From Oscillospiraceae bacterium (GTDB lineage Bacteria; Bacillota; Clostridia; Oscillospirales; CAG-272), in contig SVRR01000017.1 in the NCBI GenBank assembly GCA_015064745.1, forward strand, positions 1-39,771: 39,771 nt of DNA. The letters are read 5' to 3'. Each line of letters opens with the position of its first letter. Position 1 is the first letter of the stretch. Shown here in pieces: positions 14,166 to 22,531 of the stretch. The notes beneath the pieces are model-generated. The model searched no databases and was not told where the DNA came from. It saw nothing but the letters and a program-made list of their open reading frames with translations. Position numbers and translations under genes: made by a program.

Positions 14166-16376
14166 ATGCCGACAGAAAAAGGAATGGAGACCCTGTGGGG
14201 CTCGATCGACGAGGTCGTTTACCACAACGACGAAAACGACTATACCGTTCTTTCTTTGATCGGCAACGACGGTCACCTTGTTACCGCGGTTGGAAAGATC
14301 GCGTACGTAGCGGCGGGCGAGGATGTCACGCTATACGGCACGTGGGTGCGGCACGCCGAATACGGAGAGCAGTTTGCCTTTGATAGCTACGAGCGTGAAT
14401 TGCCCACGGGCAAGCGTGCCATCTTGCGCTACCTTTCCTCTCGCGTGATCAAGGGCGTGGGGCCCGTAACGGCGGCGCGCCTTGTCGATAAATACGGTGA
14501 AGAGACCTTTGACGTGATCGAGCATCATCCCGAATGGCTCACCGAGGTCGCGGGTATTTCCGCGCGTAAGGCGGCGGAGATCCACGATTCCTTCATGGAG
14601 CAAACAGGCATTCGTGCGCTTATGATGTTCTGCCGCGATTATTTCACCACGCCCGTTATCAGCCGCATTTATAAGAAATGGGGGAGCGCGGCGGTGGAAC
14701 GCTTAAAGGAAAATCCCTTTTCCCTTTGCGGTGAGGTGTACGGTGTCACCTTTGAGGCGGCGGACAGGCTTGCCTCTGCTTTGGCTCTTGACCCGGAAAG
14801 CCCCGACCGTATTGAAGGCGGTATTCGTCACATTTTTGAGTTTAACGCACAAACGAACGGACATACTTGCTTGCCCCAGGACAAGCTTGTCAGTGCCGCC
14901 GTTTCCTATCTTTCGGTAAGCGAAGCGTGTATTTTGGATACCCTTTGTGCAATGGACGCGGAAAAAAAGGTGGTTCTGCACGAGGTGGAAGGAAGCACAA
15001 TGATAGCTTCTGCCGTTTATGCCGAGGCAGAACGCAGTATTGCCAAACGGCTTGCCTACCTTGACCGTTCCTGCCTCCTTTTTGCGGAGAGGGACGTTGA
15101 GGGCTTTATTGCTCGCATGGAGACGGAAAGCGGCATTGTGTATGCCAAGGAGCAGCGCCGCGCCATACACGCCGCGCTCAGCGGCGGCGTTATGATCCTC
15201 ACAGGCGGACCGGGTACGGGTAAGACCACCATCGTCCGTGCCTTGCTTCGTATCTTTGAGGAGGTTGACCAAGAGGTGCTCGTTTTAGCCCCCACGGGAC
15301 GTGCGGCAAACCGTATGTCGGAGGCGGCGCTGTGCGAGGCAAAAACCATTCACCGCGCGCTTGAAATGGAGCGCTCCGAGGACGTTTATCCCATCTTTCG
15401 CCGCGACGCATCCAATCCTTTGGAGGCGGACGTTATCATCATTGACGAGTGCTCGATGATAGACGTACAGCTTATGGCGGCGCTTTTACGCGCCGTACCG
15501 CGCGGCACCCGTCTCATTTTGATCGGGGACAGCGATCAGCTTCCCTCGGTCGGTGCCGGGCGTGTGCTTTGCGACCTGATCGAGTCGGAGGCGTTTTGTA
15601 CGGTGAGACTTCACGAAATATTCCGCCAATCCGCCGAGAGTCTGATCGTCACCAACGCGCATAGGATCAACCGCGGAGAAGCGCCGTTGCTTGACGCGAA
15701 GGACAAAGACTTCTTTTTCTTGCCCACCCCCGAAGGACGCATTCCCGAGGTAATAGCAGACCTTGTCTGCCGTCGCCTTCCCAAAGCATATGGCGACGCG
15801 GAGGCAAAGGGAATACAGGTCATCACGCCCTCGCGGCGCGGCAGAGCAGGTACGGAGCAGCTCAATCTTTTGCTTCGTGAGGCGTGTAACCCCAAAAAAG
15901 ATAAAGGTACACAAGCCGAAAGAAAGCTTCACGGTGTCTTGTTCCGTGAGGGCGACCGTGTTATGCAGGTGCGAAACAATTACGACATCGCATGGAAAAA
16001 GGGAAGCTATCAGGGAAGCGGAATCTTTAACGGCGAAATTGGTGTGTTGAATGCCTTCACGGAAGAGGGGGCGGAGGTGCTCTTTGATGACCGCGTAGCG
16101 AACTACACCAAGGAGGACTTGGATGACTTGGATCACTCCTACGCCATTACCATCCACAAAAGCCAGGGAAGTGAATATCCGACGGTGATCATTCCGCTTT
16201 ACGATTGCCCCCCGATGCTTGCGACGAGAAATTTATTTTATACCGCCGTGACGCGCGCTTGCCGTCGCGTCATTCTGGTAGGACGGGGCGACGTCGCTTC
16301 ACGCATGGTGAAAAACGACCGCCACGCCTTGCGCTACACAGCGCTTCCGTTTTATCTTAAAGCGATAAAAGCGTAG
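14166..16376 (+). CDS. recD2: RecD2-type ATP-dependent DNA helicase
   Basis: A 736-residue superfamily 1B 5'-3' helicase of the RecD2 group, which works without RecBC in DNA repair. Order: an N-terminal OB-like region (about 10-80), a helix-hairpin-helix region (about 90-145, with KGVGPVTA and VAGISARKA), Walker A GGPGTGKTT at 347-355, Walker B IIIDECSM, then GDSDQLPSVG and the C-terminal motif AITIHKSQGSEYP followed by FYTAVTRA. AAAGGAGA lies 7 nt before the ATG. The N-terminal extension separates it from the RecD subunit of RecBCD. Confidence 0.92.
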   Translation: MPTEKGMETLWGSIDEVVYHNDENDYTVLSLIGNDGHLVTAVGKIAYVAAGEDVTLYGTWVRHAEYGEQFAFDSYERELPTGKRAILRYLSSRVIKGVGPVTAARLVDKYGEETFDVIEHHPEWLTEVAGISARKAAEIHDSFMEQTGIRALMMFCRDYFTTPVISRIYKKWGSAAVERLKENPFSLCGEVYGVTFEAADRLASALALDPESPDRIEGGIRHIFEFNAQTNGHTCLPQDKLVSAAVSYLSVSEACILDTLCAMDAEKKVVLHEVEGSTMIASAVYAEAERSIAKRLAYLDRSCLLFAERDVEGFIARMETESGIVYAKEQRRAIHAALSGGVMILTGGPGTGKTTIVRALLRIFEEVDQEVLVLAPTGRAANRMSEAALCEAKTIHRALEMERSEDVYPIFRRDASNPLEADVIIIDECSMIDVQLMAALLRAVPRGTRLILIGDSDQLPSVGAGRVLCDLIESEAFCTVRLHEIFRQSAESLIVTNAHRINRGEAPLLDAKDKDFFFLPTPEGRIPEVIADLVCRRLPKAYGDAEAKGIQVITPSRRGRAGTEQLNLLLREACNPKKDKGTQAERKLHGVLFREGDRVMQVRNNYDIAWKKGSYQGSGIFNGEIGVLNAFTEEGAEVLFDDRVANYTKEDLDDLDHSYAITIHKSQGSEYPTVIIPLYDCPPMLATRNLFYTAVTRACRRVILVGRGDVASRMVKNDRHALRYTALPFYLKAIKA

Positions 16377-16412
16377 GAATTTGAGAAAATACAGGAATTC
16401 GAGAAAAAGATA

Positions 16413-16441
16413 TTGAATTTTTTTTATCGTTCATGTATAAT
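16413..16441 (+). promoter_or_regulatory. Promoter of the MreB-like gene
   Basis: TTGAAT (16413-16418), 17-bp spacer, perfect TATAAT (16436-16441). A second TATAAT at 16445-16450 has no matching -35. Confidence 0.8.
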
Positions 16442-16480
16442 GTATATAATACCCTAAAATTTTAAGGAAGGAGGAACGCC

Positions 16481-17509
16481 ATGAAGCATGAGCTCGCCAT
16501 CGATTTTGGCAGTATCGAATTTCGCGCAGCTGTTCCAAGCAGTGGCATTGTCGTGCGTCAGCCCACCTGTGTTGCCATAGATTCCGTAACGGGCGACGTA
16601 AAGTATTTCGGCAAAGAAGCGCTCTTAAAATCAAACACCAATCCCGATGCGTATCGCTTGCGTTACCCCTTCCGTTCCGGTTGGATCATCGGCGAGGGGC
16701 ATGCACCGATCGCCAGCGATTTTATGATGCGTGCAAGGGGACAAGTTTATGCGGAGGCATCCGATGTGCGCTTGCTCTTTTCTATACCCTGCGGTCTTTC
16801 CGATGAAGAGGAATATGCCGTTGCCGAGCTCGGCCATCGCGCGGGGTTTGGGGAAGCATATCTTGTATATTCTCCCGTTGCCGCGCTTGTGGGAAGCGGT
16901 TATTCGCTCGAACACACCTATCTTGCCGTTAATGTTGGCGCAAGCTTTACCGATATTGCGCTGATATCGGATGGAAATCTTTTGTACCGCGCCTCTCATC
17001 CCGTGTCCGGCATGTCCTTTAACGACGCGATTGGTGCCTACGTCAGCAACAGATATCATCTGAGACTTCGCTTTAACGAGGCGGAAAGGATCAAAAATAC
17101 CATCGGTACCGTTTGGTCCGATGAGGAAAAACGTACGATTGAAATGGTAGGCTCTGACGCTAAGGGTGCCGTGCACCGTGCGTTGCTTTCCTCCGAGGAA
17201 ATGTTTACAGCGCTTGAAGAGCCTTGTGCGGAACTGCTTGACGCGATACATACCGCAGCCATGCGTGTCCCCCTTGAAGCGGTAGAGGGACTTATGAAAA
17301 CGGGAATTCTTCTCTTTGGCGGTGGCGCGAGACTGCGAGGACTTCCCGAAATGATATCGGGCATCACCGGCTTCCGCACTACGCTTGCTGAGGCACCGGA
17401 GGATGCTGTCGCGGAGGGACTTGCCAAGATATTGCCGACGCTCCCCGCCAAGCTCCCGGTGCCCAATGTATCGGCAATTGCATGTAAAACGAATTCATAT
17501 CTATATTAA
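16481..17509 (+). CDS. Divergent MreB-like actin-family protein
   Basis: A 342-residue actin-superfamily protein. IDFGSIEFR at 7-15 is the phosphate-1 loop. PFRSGWIIGE corresponds to the MreB block before the second strand, IPCGLSDEEE to the ICVP block, and FGGGARLRGLPEMI to the adenosine-binding region. AERIKNTIGT is also typical of MreB. The phosphate-2 loop reads NVGASFTDIALI rather than the usual DIGGGTTE, so nucleotide handling may differ. MreB paralogues build filaments that guide lateral cell-wall synthesis. GGAAGGAGG precedes the start. The neighbours (36-residue peptide, pncB) do not form an mreBCD cluster. Confidence 0.8.
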   Translation: MKHELAIDFGSIEFRAAVPSSGIVVRQPTCVAIDSVTGDVKYFGKEALLKSNTNPDAYRLRYPFRSGWIIGEGHAPIASDFMMRARGQVYAEASDVRLLFSIPCGLSDEEEYAVAELGHRAGFGEAYLVYSPVAALVGSGYSLEHTYLAVNVGASFTDIALISDGNLLYRASHPVSGMSFNDAIGAYVSNRYHLRLRFNEAERIKNTIGTVWSDEEKRTIEMVGSDAKGAVHRALLSSEEMFTALEEPCAELLDAIHTAAMRVPLEAVEGLMKTGILLFGGGARLRGLPEMISGITGFRTTLAEAPEDAVAEGLAKILPTLPAKLPVPNVSAIACKTNSYLY

Positions 17510-17525
17510 AAAGCGAGGAACTACT

Positions 17526-17636
17526 ATGAAAAAGAAGGACAAAAGCAAGCTTGTCTTGCGTGTTATGTGTATTGTGCTTGCCGCGCTTATGGTGTTTGGT
17601 GTTGCCTATTCCGGAATTTATTTCCTTTTCCAATAA
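17526..17636 (+). CDS. 36-residue single-pass membrane peptide
   Basis: A small gene too short for most gene finders. It has a basic N-terminus (MKKKDKSKL), one clear hydrophobic helix (about 10-33) and a C-terminus ending FLFQ. GCGAGGAA lies 6 nt before the ATG. The gap to the MreB-like stop is 16 bases and the gap to pncB is 18 bases, so it reads as part of that transcript. The topology would put the N-terminus in the cytoplasm. Function unknown; a partner of the MreB-like protein at the membrane is only a guess from position. Confidence 0.65.
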   Translation: MKKKDKSKLVLRVMCIVLAALMVFGVAYSGIYFLFQ

Positions 17637-17654
17637 CGAAGGAGTATATGAACG

Positions 17655-19097
17655 ATGCTGCAAAACGAAAACTACACCCTGCTTTGTGACTTTTACGAGC
17701 TCACGATGAGCAACGGCTATTTCAAGCTTGGCAGAGGCAAGGAGATGACCTATTTTGACGTCTTCTTCCGTTCTGTTCCCGACGGTGCGGGTTATGCTAT
17801 TTTTGCGGGACTTGAGCAGTTTATCGACTACATCAAAAATCTTCACTTCACCGAAGAAGACATTGCTATGCTTCGCGCTAAGGGGCAGTTTGACGAGGAA
17901 TTTCTCGACTTTTTACGCACCTTTCGCTTCACGGGCGACATTTATGCGATGAAGGAGGGAACTCCCATTTTTCCGGGCGAGCCTATCGTCACAGTGCGCG
18001 CCCCCGCCATTGAGGCACAGCTGATCGAAACCTTTGCGCTTCTTACTCTCAATCATCAGTCGCTTATCGCCACCAAGGCGAGTCGCATCGTTCGCGCCGC
18101 GGACGGCAGACCCGTCGCGGAGTTTGGCTCACGCCGCGCGCAGGGGACGGCAGGCGCCATTCTTGGCGCAAGAGCCTCCTACATTGGCGGATGCGCGGGC
18201 ACTGCGTGCACGCTGGCAGAGCGCGACTACGGTATTCCCGCCACCGGCACCATGGCACACTCGTGGGTGCAGATGTTTGACGATGAGTATACCGCCTTCC
18301 GCACCTATTGTGAGCTGTATCCGGACAATGTTACGCTCCTGATTGACACCTATGACGCCATCGGAAGCGGCGTTCCCAACGCCATCCGCGCCATCAAAGA
18401 GGTGCTCTTGCCGCGCGGCTGTAAGAAGTATGCCGTGCGTCTTGATTCGGGTGACCTTGCTTATCTCACCAAAAAGATCCGTAAGATGCTTGACGAGGCG
18501 GGGCTTCCCGATTGCCGTATCACTGCCACCAATTCTCTTGATGAGAATATCATCAAGACCCTCCTTTCTCAAGGCGCCAAGATCGATGCCTTTGGTGTGG
18601 GAGAGCGCCTCATTTGCTCGGCATCTAACCCCGTTTTCGGCGGCGTTTACAAGCTTGTTGCCATTGAGAATGATGACGGTACCATTCGTCCTAAAATCAA
18701 GATCTCCGAGAACGTAGAAAAGATCACCAACCCCGGCTATAAAAAGCCTTACCGTGTCTTTGATAAGGAAACGGGCATGATGATTGCCGATTATATCGCC
18801 CTTGCCGACGAGGTGCTTGATGAGAAAGAGCCGCTGTTGCTCTTTGATCCCGTCAACACGTGGAAGCATAAAACGGTAGAAAACTACCGCTTGGAGTGCC
18901 TGCATATTCCCGTATTCCTGGGCGGCGAATGTGTCTATGAAAGCCCGAACGTTCATGAGATCCGCGACTACTGCCGCGAGCAGCTTGCGCTTCTTTGGGA
19001 TGAGGTCAAGCGCTTTGACAATCCTCACCGTTATTACGTTGACCTTTCCGACAGCCTTTGGACGCTAAAGCAGGAAATGCTCCGCGGAAGAAGATAA
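17655..19097 (+). CDS. pncB: Nicotinate phosphoribosyltransferase
   Basis: A 480-residue enzyme of NAD salvage that joins nicotinate and PRPP with ATP to give nicotinate mononucleotide. NYTLLCDFYELTMSNGYF at the N-terminus, the EFGSRRAQG loop, GTMAHSWVQMF, LRLDSGDL-like AVRLDSGDLAY and FGVGERL are the family blocks. AAGGAG (17639-17644) lies 10 nt before the ATG. An out-of-frame ATG at 17648 is ignored. It belongs to the longer, Gram-positive type. The Nudix gene begins 1 base after its stop. Confidence 0.95.
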   Translation: MLQNENYTLLCDFYELTMSNGYFKLGRGKEMTYFDVFFRSVPDGAGYAIFAGLEQFIDYIKNLHFTEEDIAMLRAKGQFDEEFLDFLRTFRFTGDIYAMKEGTPIFPGEPIVTVRAPAIEAQLIETFALLTLNHQSLIATKASRIVRAADGRPVAEFGSRRAQGTAGAILGARASYIGGCAGTACTLAERDYGIPATGTMAHSWVQMFDDEYTAFRTYCELYPDNVTLLIDTYDAIGSGVPNAIRAIKEVLLPRGCKKYAVRLDSGDLAYLTKKIRKMLDEAGLPDCRITATNSLDENIIKTLLSQGAKIDAFGVGERLICSASNPVFGGVYKLVAIENDDGTIRPKIKISENVEKITNPGYKKPYRVFDKETGMMIADYIALADEVLDEKEPLLLFDPVNTWKHKTVENYRLECLHIPVFLGGECVYESPNVHEIRDYCREQLALLWDEVKRFDNPHRYYVDLSDSLWTLKQEMLRGRR

Positions 19098-19098
19098 C

Positions 19099-19635
19099 AT
19101 GGGATATAAGGAAAAGGAAGAGCTTTGGGACGTTTATGACTATCGGCGTCATAAGACGGGTAGGCTTCATCCGAGGGGAGCGTGTCTTTCGGACGGAGAA
19201 TATCATTTGACCGTCCATGCCTGTATATTTGACAGTACGGGCAGAATGCTTATCCAAAAGCGGCAGCCCTTTAAAAAAGGATGGTCGGGGCTTTGGGACA
19301 TCACCGTGGGCGGGTCTGCGCTTGCGGGCGAGGACAGCCAAGCGGCGATCATGCGTGAGCTTCGCGAGGAACTGGGGCTTTCCCTCGACTTGACGGATGT
19401 GCGTCCTCACCTTTCGGTGCAGTTTGACGCGGGCTTCGACGATATGTATCTCATCAAGCAGGATGTTGACATTTCGACGCTTACGCTTGAATATGAAGAG
19501 GTCGAGGCAGTCAAATGGGCGAGCCTTGACGAGATCCTTCGCATGATGGATGAGGGCATCTTTATCCCCTATCAAAGGCATCTTTTGTGCCTTTTCTTCG
19601 ATATGAAGGATAAATACGGTGCGCTTCTAAATTAA
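19099..19635 (+). CDS. Nudix hydrolase (IPP isomerase-like)
   Basis: 178 residues. The Nudix box spans G72-L94 and obeys GX5EX7REUXEEXGU, with the catalytic helix RELREELGL. The N-terminal block DVYDYRRHKTGR and the sequence HLTVHACIFD are characteristic of Nudix proteins related to isopentenyl-diphosphate isomerase that are often mislabelled as such. The actual substrate is unknown. It follows pncB with 1 base between stop and start, which makes a role in nucleotide or NAD-related clean-up plausible. A strong terminator follows. Confidence 0.9.
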   Translation: MGYKEKEELWDVYDYRRHKTGRLHPRGACLSDGEYHLTVHACIFDSTGRMLIQKRQPFKKGWSGLWDITVGGSALAGEDSQAAIMRELREELGLSLDLTDVRPHLSVQFDAGFDDMYLIKQDVDISTLTLEYEEVEAVKWASLDEILRMMDEGIFIPYQRHLLCLFFDMKDKYGALLN

Positions 19636-19663
19636 AAAAACGGCTCGAAGGAGCCGTTTTTTT
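19634..19663. terminator. Bidirectional terminator between convergent genes
   Basis: AAAAAAACGGCTC (19634-19646 region), loop GAAG, GAGCCGTTTTTTT to 19663. It serves the Nudix gene on the plus strand and the PHP gene on the minus strand. Confidence 0.9.
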
Positions 19664-19673
19664 GTTGATTGTT

Positions 19674-20681
19674 TTAAGCAAAATCCGCCGTTCGGTATGC
19701 GCGTGTATAAGCGTGCTCCCCCTTCGCATCAATCACTTCGATGCGGAAGTATTTGCCAAGCTTCGCTTCGTCCAGCGGAAATGCCGCCTTGTCGATGTAC
19801 CCACCCACGCCGTGCGCGGCACAAAGCTTTCTTCCTTCGCTATGTAAGAGAATGTGGGAGGCAGGGGACGTCTTAATGACGAGTGCCCCCTCTTCAACAT
19901 AGGCGGAAAGGATAGAAGGACCTGTGGAAACATAAGCGTTTCCTTCTGCCAAAGCGTCAGTTAAGCCTTCATAGGAGAACTCCCGTGCGGCAATCATGGT
20001 GAAAGCCCCAAAGCTGTCCGAAATGCTTACCCCTGCGTTATGGTTGTCGTCAGCCCCCACGACGTAGGCGTTAAGGCTTCCGCCAAGACGTAAATAATCC
20101 TCGTATACGTCAGCGTTATAATCACCGTGATAACGGCAATCGGTGTTGCAAAGCTCAAGCCCATCGAAGGGAAGAGAAAGAAGCTTATCCGCCGTCATCA
20201 GAGACCACCGCGGATGGTTGTAGTGTACGAGAAAACCGTTTGCGTGTGCTTCTTCGATCAAGTGGGTGACAAATTTGTCGGTAAACTCGTATTTGGTGCG
20301 CTCGCCCGTGTAACGCAAGAAGGGAATATAGCTTTTGCAGTTGCCCGGCGTGAAATTTTCGGGATAAAAGCAAACGGCAACGTCGTCGTGGGGACGGCGC
20401 TTAATAAGGCACAGGTGATGCACCTTCATGTGCGAGTCCGTATGACCCTCGTACTCCTTGATGGAAGTCTCGTATCCGTTCAAGGCGATGAAACGGTCAT
20501 CCGTCAAGTCGTCGTGCAAAACAAGTGCCTCGTGGTCGGTAAACGCTACGGCATCGTACCCCTCGGCAACGTACATTGCCTTGATCTCCTCCGGCGTTTT
20601 TTTGCCGTCGGAGATCACTGTGTGGCAATGTAGATTTGCCTTGTAAAATTTTCTTCCCTCGGGGAAAAGATACTTTCTCAT
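19674..20681 (-). CDS. PHP-domain phosphoesterase
   Basis: A 335-residue metal-dependent phosphoesterase of the PHP family. LHCHTVISDG (H18, H20), AFTDHEAL, VHYNHPRWS and GADDNHN are the metal-binding blocks in order. The C-terminal about 70 residues look like a small beta domain. The start codon overlaps the transketolase stop as ATGA, so translation is coupled. Other PHP proteins of this size hydrolyse sugar phosphates or nucleotides. Its position suggests a sugar-phosphate substrate, which is inference only. Confidence 0.85.
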   Translation of the reverse strand: MRKYLFPEGRKFYKANLHCHTVISDGKKTPEEIKAMYVAEGYDAVAFTDHEALVLHDDLTDDRFIALNGYETSIKEYEGHTDSHMKVHHLCLIKRRPHDDVAVCFYPENFTPGNCKSYIPFLRYTGERTKYEFTDKFVTHLIEEAHANGFLVHYNHPRWSLMTADKLLSLPFDGLELCNTDCRYHGDYNADVYEDYLRLGGSLNAYVVGADDNHNAGVSISDSFGAFTMIAAREFSYEGLTDALAEGNAYVSTGPSILSAYVEEGALVIKTSPASHILLHSEGRKLCAAHGVGGYIDKAAFPLDEAKLGKYFRIEVIDAKGEHAYTRAYRTADFA

Positions 20682-21613
20682 TTTTTGAGAGCGACGGCCT
20701 TCTTGGCTTCCTCGTAGATGTGCTGTGCGGTAAGTCCGTACTCTTCGAGAAGCGCGGGTACCGTGCCGCTCTTGCCGAACTTGTCTTCAATACCTACGCG
20801 GCGAACGACAGCAGGGCAGCTCTCCGAAACCGCTTCGGCAACGGCAGCACCCAAGCCGCCAATGATGCTATGCTCCTCCGCAGTGACGAATGCTCCCGTC
20901 TTTTTTGCGTAAGCAACAACAACCTCGGTATCGAGGGGCTTAATGGTGTGCATATTGATCACGGCAGCGGAAATGCCGTCCTTGGCCAGCATTTCACGTG
21001 CTTCCATGGCAAGGTGTACCATGTAACCGTTGGCGACCAGCGTTACGTCCGTACCGTCCGCAAGAACGGCACCCTTGCCGATCTCAAACTTGTAGTCCTC
21101 ACCGTTGAAGATGGGGCAAGCGAAGCGACCAAAGCGCATGTAAACGGGACCGTCCATAAGAAGAGACGCCTCAACCATTGCTCTTGCTTCCACAGCGTCG
21201 GCAGGGCACATAACCGTCATTCCGGGAATGGTGCGCATCAGGGCGAAGTCCTCGTTGGACTGGTGGGTCGCACCGTCCTCACCGACGGTGATGCCGCCGT
21301 GAGTCGCACCGATCTTAACGTTCAAGTGAGGGTAGCCGATCTCGTTGCGAACCTGCTCGTGCGCACGACCCGAAGCAAAGATGGCGAAGGTGCTGGCAAA
21401 CACAGGCTTGCCGGTAGACGCAATGCCTGCGGCTACGCACATCATGTTGCCCTCAGCGATACCGCAGTCAAAGAAACGCTCGGGGAACTTCTTCTTAAAC
21501 ATGCAGGTTTTGGTTGCCTCCGCAAGGTCGGCATCCAGTACCACAAAATCATATTTTTCGCCCAGCTCGGCAAGTGCCGCGCCGTAGCTTTCACGAGTTG
21601 CTTTCTTTTCCAT
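20678..21613 (-). CDS. Transketolase, C-terminal subunit
   Basis: 311 residues covering the pyrimidine-binding and C-terminal domains of transketolase. Blocks: DADLAEATKT, FDCGIAEGNMMCVAAG (with the thiamine-binding Glu), THGGITVGEDGATHQ, and AEEHSIIGGLGAA. The start 21613 is chosen because AAGGAGG stands 8 nt before it; the GTG/ATG options upstream overlap that site. With the subunit encoded upstream it forms a split transketolase of the non-oxidative pentose phosphate pathway. The stop of the N-terminal subunit lies inside this gene's Shine-Dalgarno region. Related folds (dihydroxyacetone synthase, DXS-like) are less likely. Confidence 0.92.
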   Translation of the reverse strand: MEKKATRESYGAALAELGEKYDFVVLDADLAEATKTCMFKKKFPERFFDCGIAEGNMMCVAAGIASTGKPVFASTFAIFASGRAHEQVRNEIGYPHLNVKIGATHGGITVGEDGATHQSNEDFALMRTIPGMTVMCPADAVEARAMVEASLLMDGPVYMRFGRFACPIFNGEDYKFEIGKGAVLADGTDVTLVANGYMVHLAMEAREMLAKDGISAAVINMHTIKPLDTEVVVAYAKKTGAFVTAEEHSIIGGLGAAVAEAVSESCPAVVRRVGIEDKFGKSGTVPALLEEYGLTAQHIYEEAKKAVALKK

Positions 21614-21626
21614 CGTCATATCCTCC

Positions 21627-22448
21627 TTATGCATTCAGCTCGGCAACAGCTGCCTCATACTGCTCGTCAGACGGTGCCTTGCCGTGCCAGCCGACTTGGT
21701 TTTCCATGAAGGAAACACCCTTGCCCTTGATCGTTTTTGCGATGATGGCGGTGGGTTTGCCCTTGACCGTCTTTGCTTCGGCAAACGCTGCTTCGATCTC
21801 ATCAAAGTTGTGACCGTCGATCACGATCACGTGGAAGCCGAAGGCACGGAACTTTTCGTCGTGAGGTGCGGGGTTCATAACCTCGGCGATGGGACCGTCG
21901 ATCTGCAAGCCGTTCAAATCAAGAACCACGCAGAGGTTGTCGAGCTTGTAGTGAGAAGCGAACATTGCTGCCTCCCAAACCTGCCCCTCTTCGCTTTCAC
22001 CGTCGCCGACGATGGTGTAAACACGGTAGTCCTTTTTGTCGATTTTACCGGCAAGAGCCATACCGCAGGCGGCAGAAATGCCGAGACCCAAGGAGCCGGA
22101 GCTCATATCCACACCGGGGGTGTGCTTCATGTCGGGGTGACCCTGCAAATAGCTGTCTACCTTGCGGAGGGTCTTAATGTCCTCACGGGGAATAAAGCCG
22201 CACTCGGCGAGTGTGGCGTAAAGTGCGGGAGCGGTATGACCCTTAGAGAGGACGAAGCGGTCGCGGTCAGCCCATTTGTGGTCTTCGGGACGAACGTTCA
22301 GCTCCTCCTTGTAAAGGTATGCCATCAAATCTGCAATAGAGAGAGATCCGCCGGGATGTCCCGATGCGGCGGCGTGTACGCCCTCTAAGATGCCGAGGCG
22401 AATTCTTTTCGCAGCAGCAAGAAGGGAAGTGCGCTTTGCGTTATCCAT
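21627..22448 (-). CDS. Transketolase, N-terminal subunit
   Basis: 273 residues carrying the thiamine diphosphate-binding domain. GHPGGSLSIADLM, LSKGHTAPALYATL, GSLGLGISAACG and the GDGESEEGQVWEAAMFA block (the GDG...N-type metal and pyrophosphate site) are present. A purine-rich GAAAGG site precedes the ATG. The split arrangement is common in Clostridia and archaea. It is first in a three-gene operon (this gene, the C-terminal subunit, PHP) from the promoter at 22490-22518. Confidence 0.93.
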   Translation of the reverse strand: MDNAKRTSLLAAAKRIRLGILEGVHAAASGHPGGSLSIADLMAYLYKEELNVRPEDHKWADRDRFVLSKGHTAPALYATLAECGFIPREDIKTLRKVDSYLQGHPDMKHTPGVDMSSGSLGLGISAACGMALAGKIDKKDYRVYTIVGDGESEEGQVWEAAMFASHYKLDNLCVVLDLNGLQIDGPIAEVMNPAPHDEKFRAFGFHVIVIDGHNFDEIEAAFAEAKTVKGKPTAIIAKTIKGKGVSFMENQVGWHGKAPSDEQYEAAVAELNA

Positions 22449-22489
22449 GTTGTTCTGCCTTTCTTTTATAGTGTATTTTCACAATTACC

Positions 22490-22518
22490 ATTGTACTGAA
22501 AAACGAAGAAAAAGTCAA
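22490..22518 (-). promoter_or_regulatory. Promoter of the transketolase operon
   Basis: Minus strand: TTGACT (22518-22513), 17-bp spacer, TACAAT (22495-22490). Confidence 0.85.
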
Positions 22519-22531
22519 TAGAAAAAGAGGT

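Noticed and set aside
20636-21709. Plus-strand open frame opposite the transketolase C-terminal subunit
   Set aside because: Antisense shadow; no ribosome-binding site, and the minus-strand gene has all transketolase motifs.
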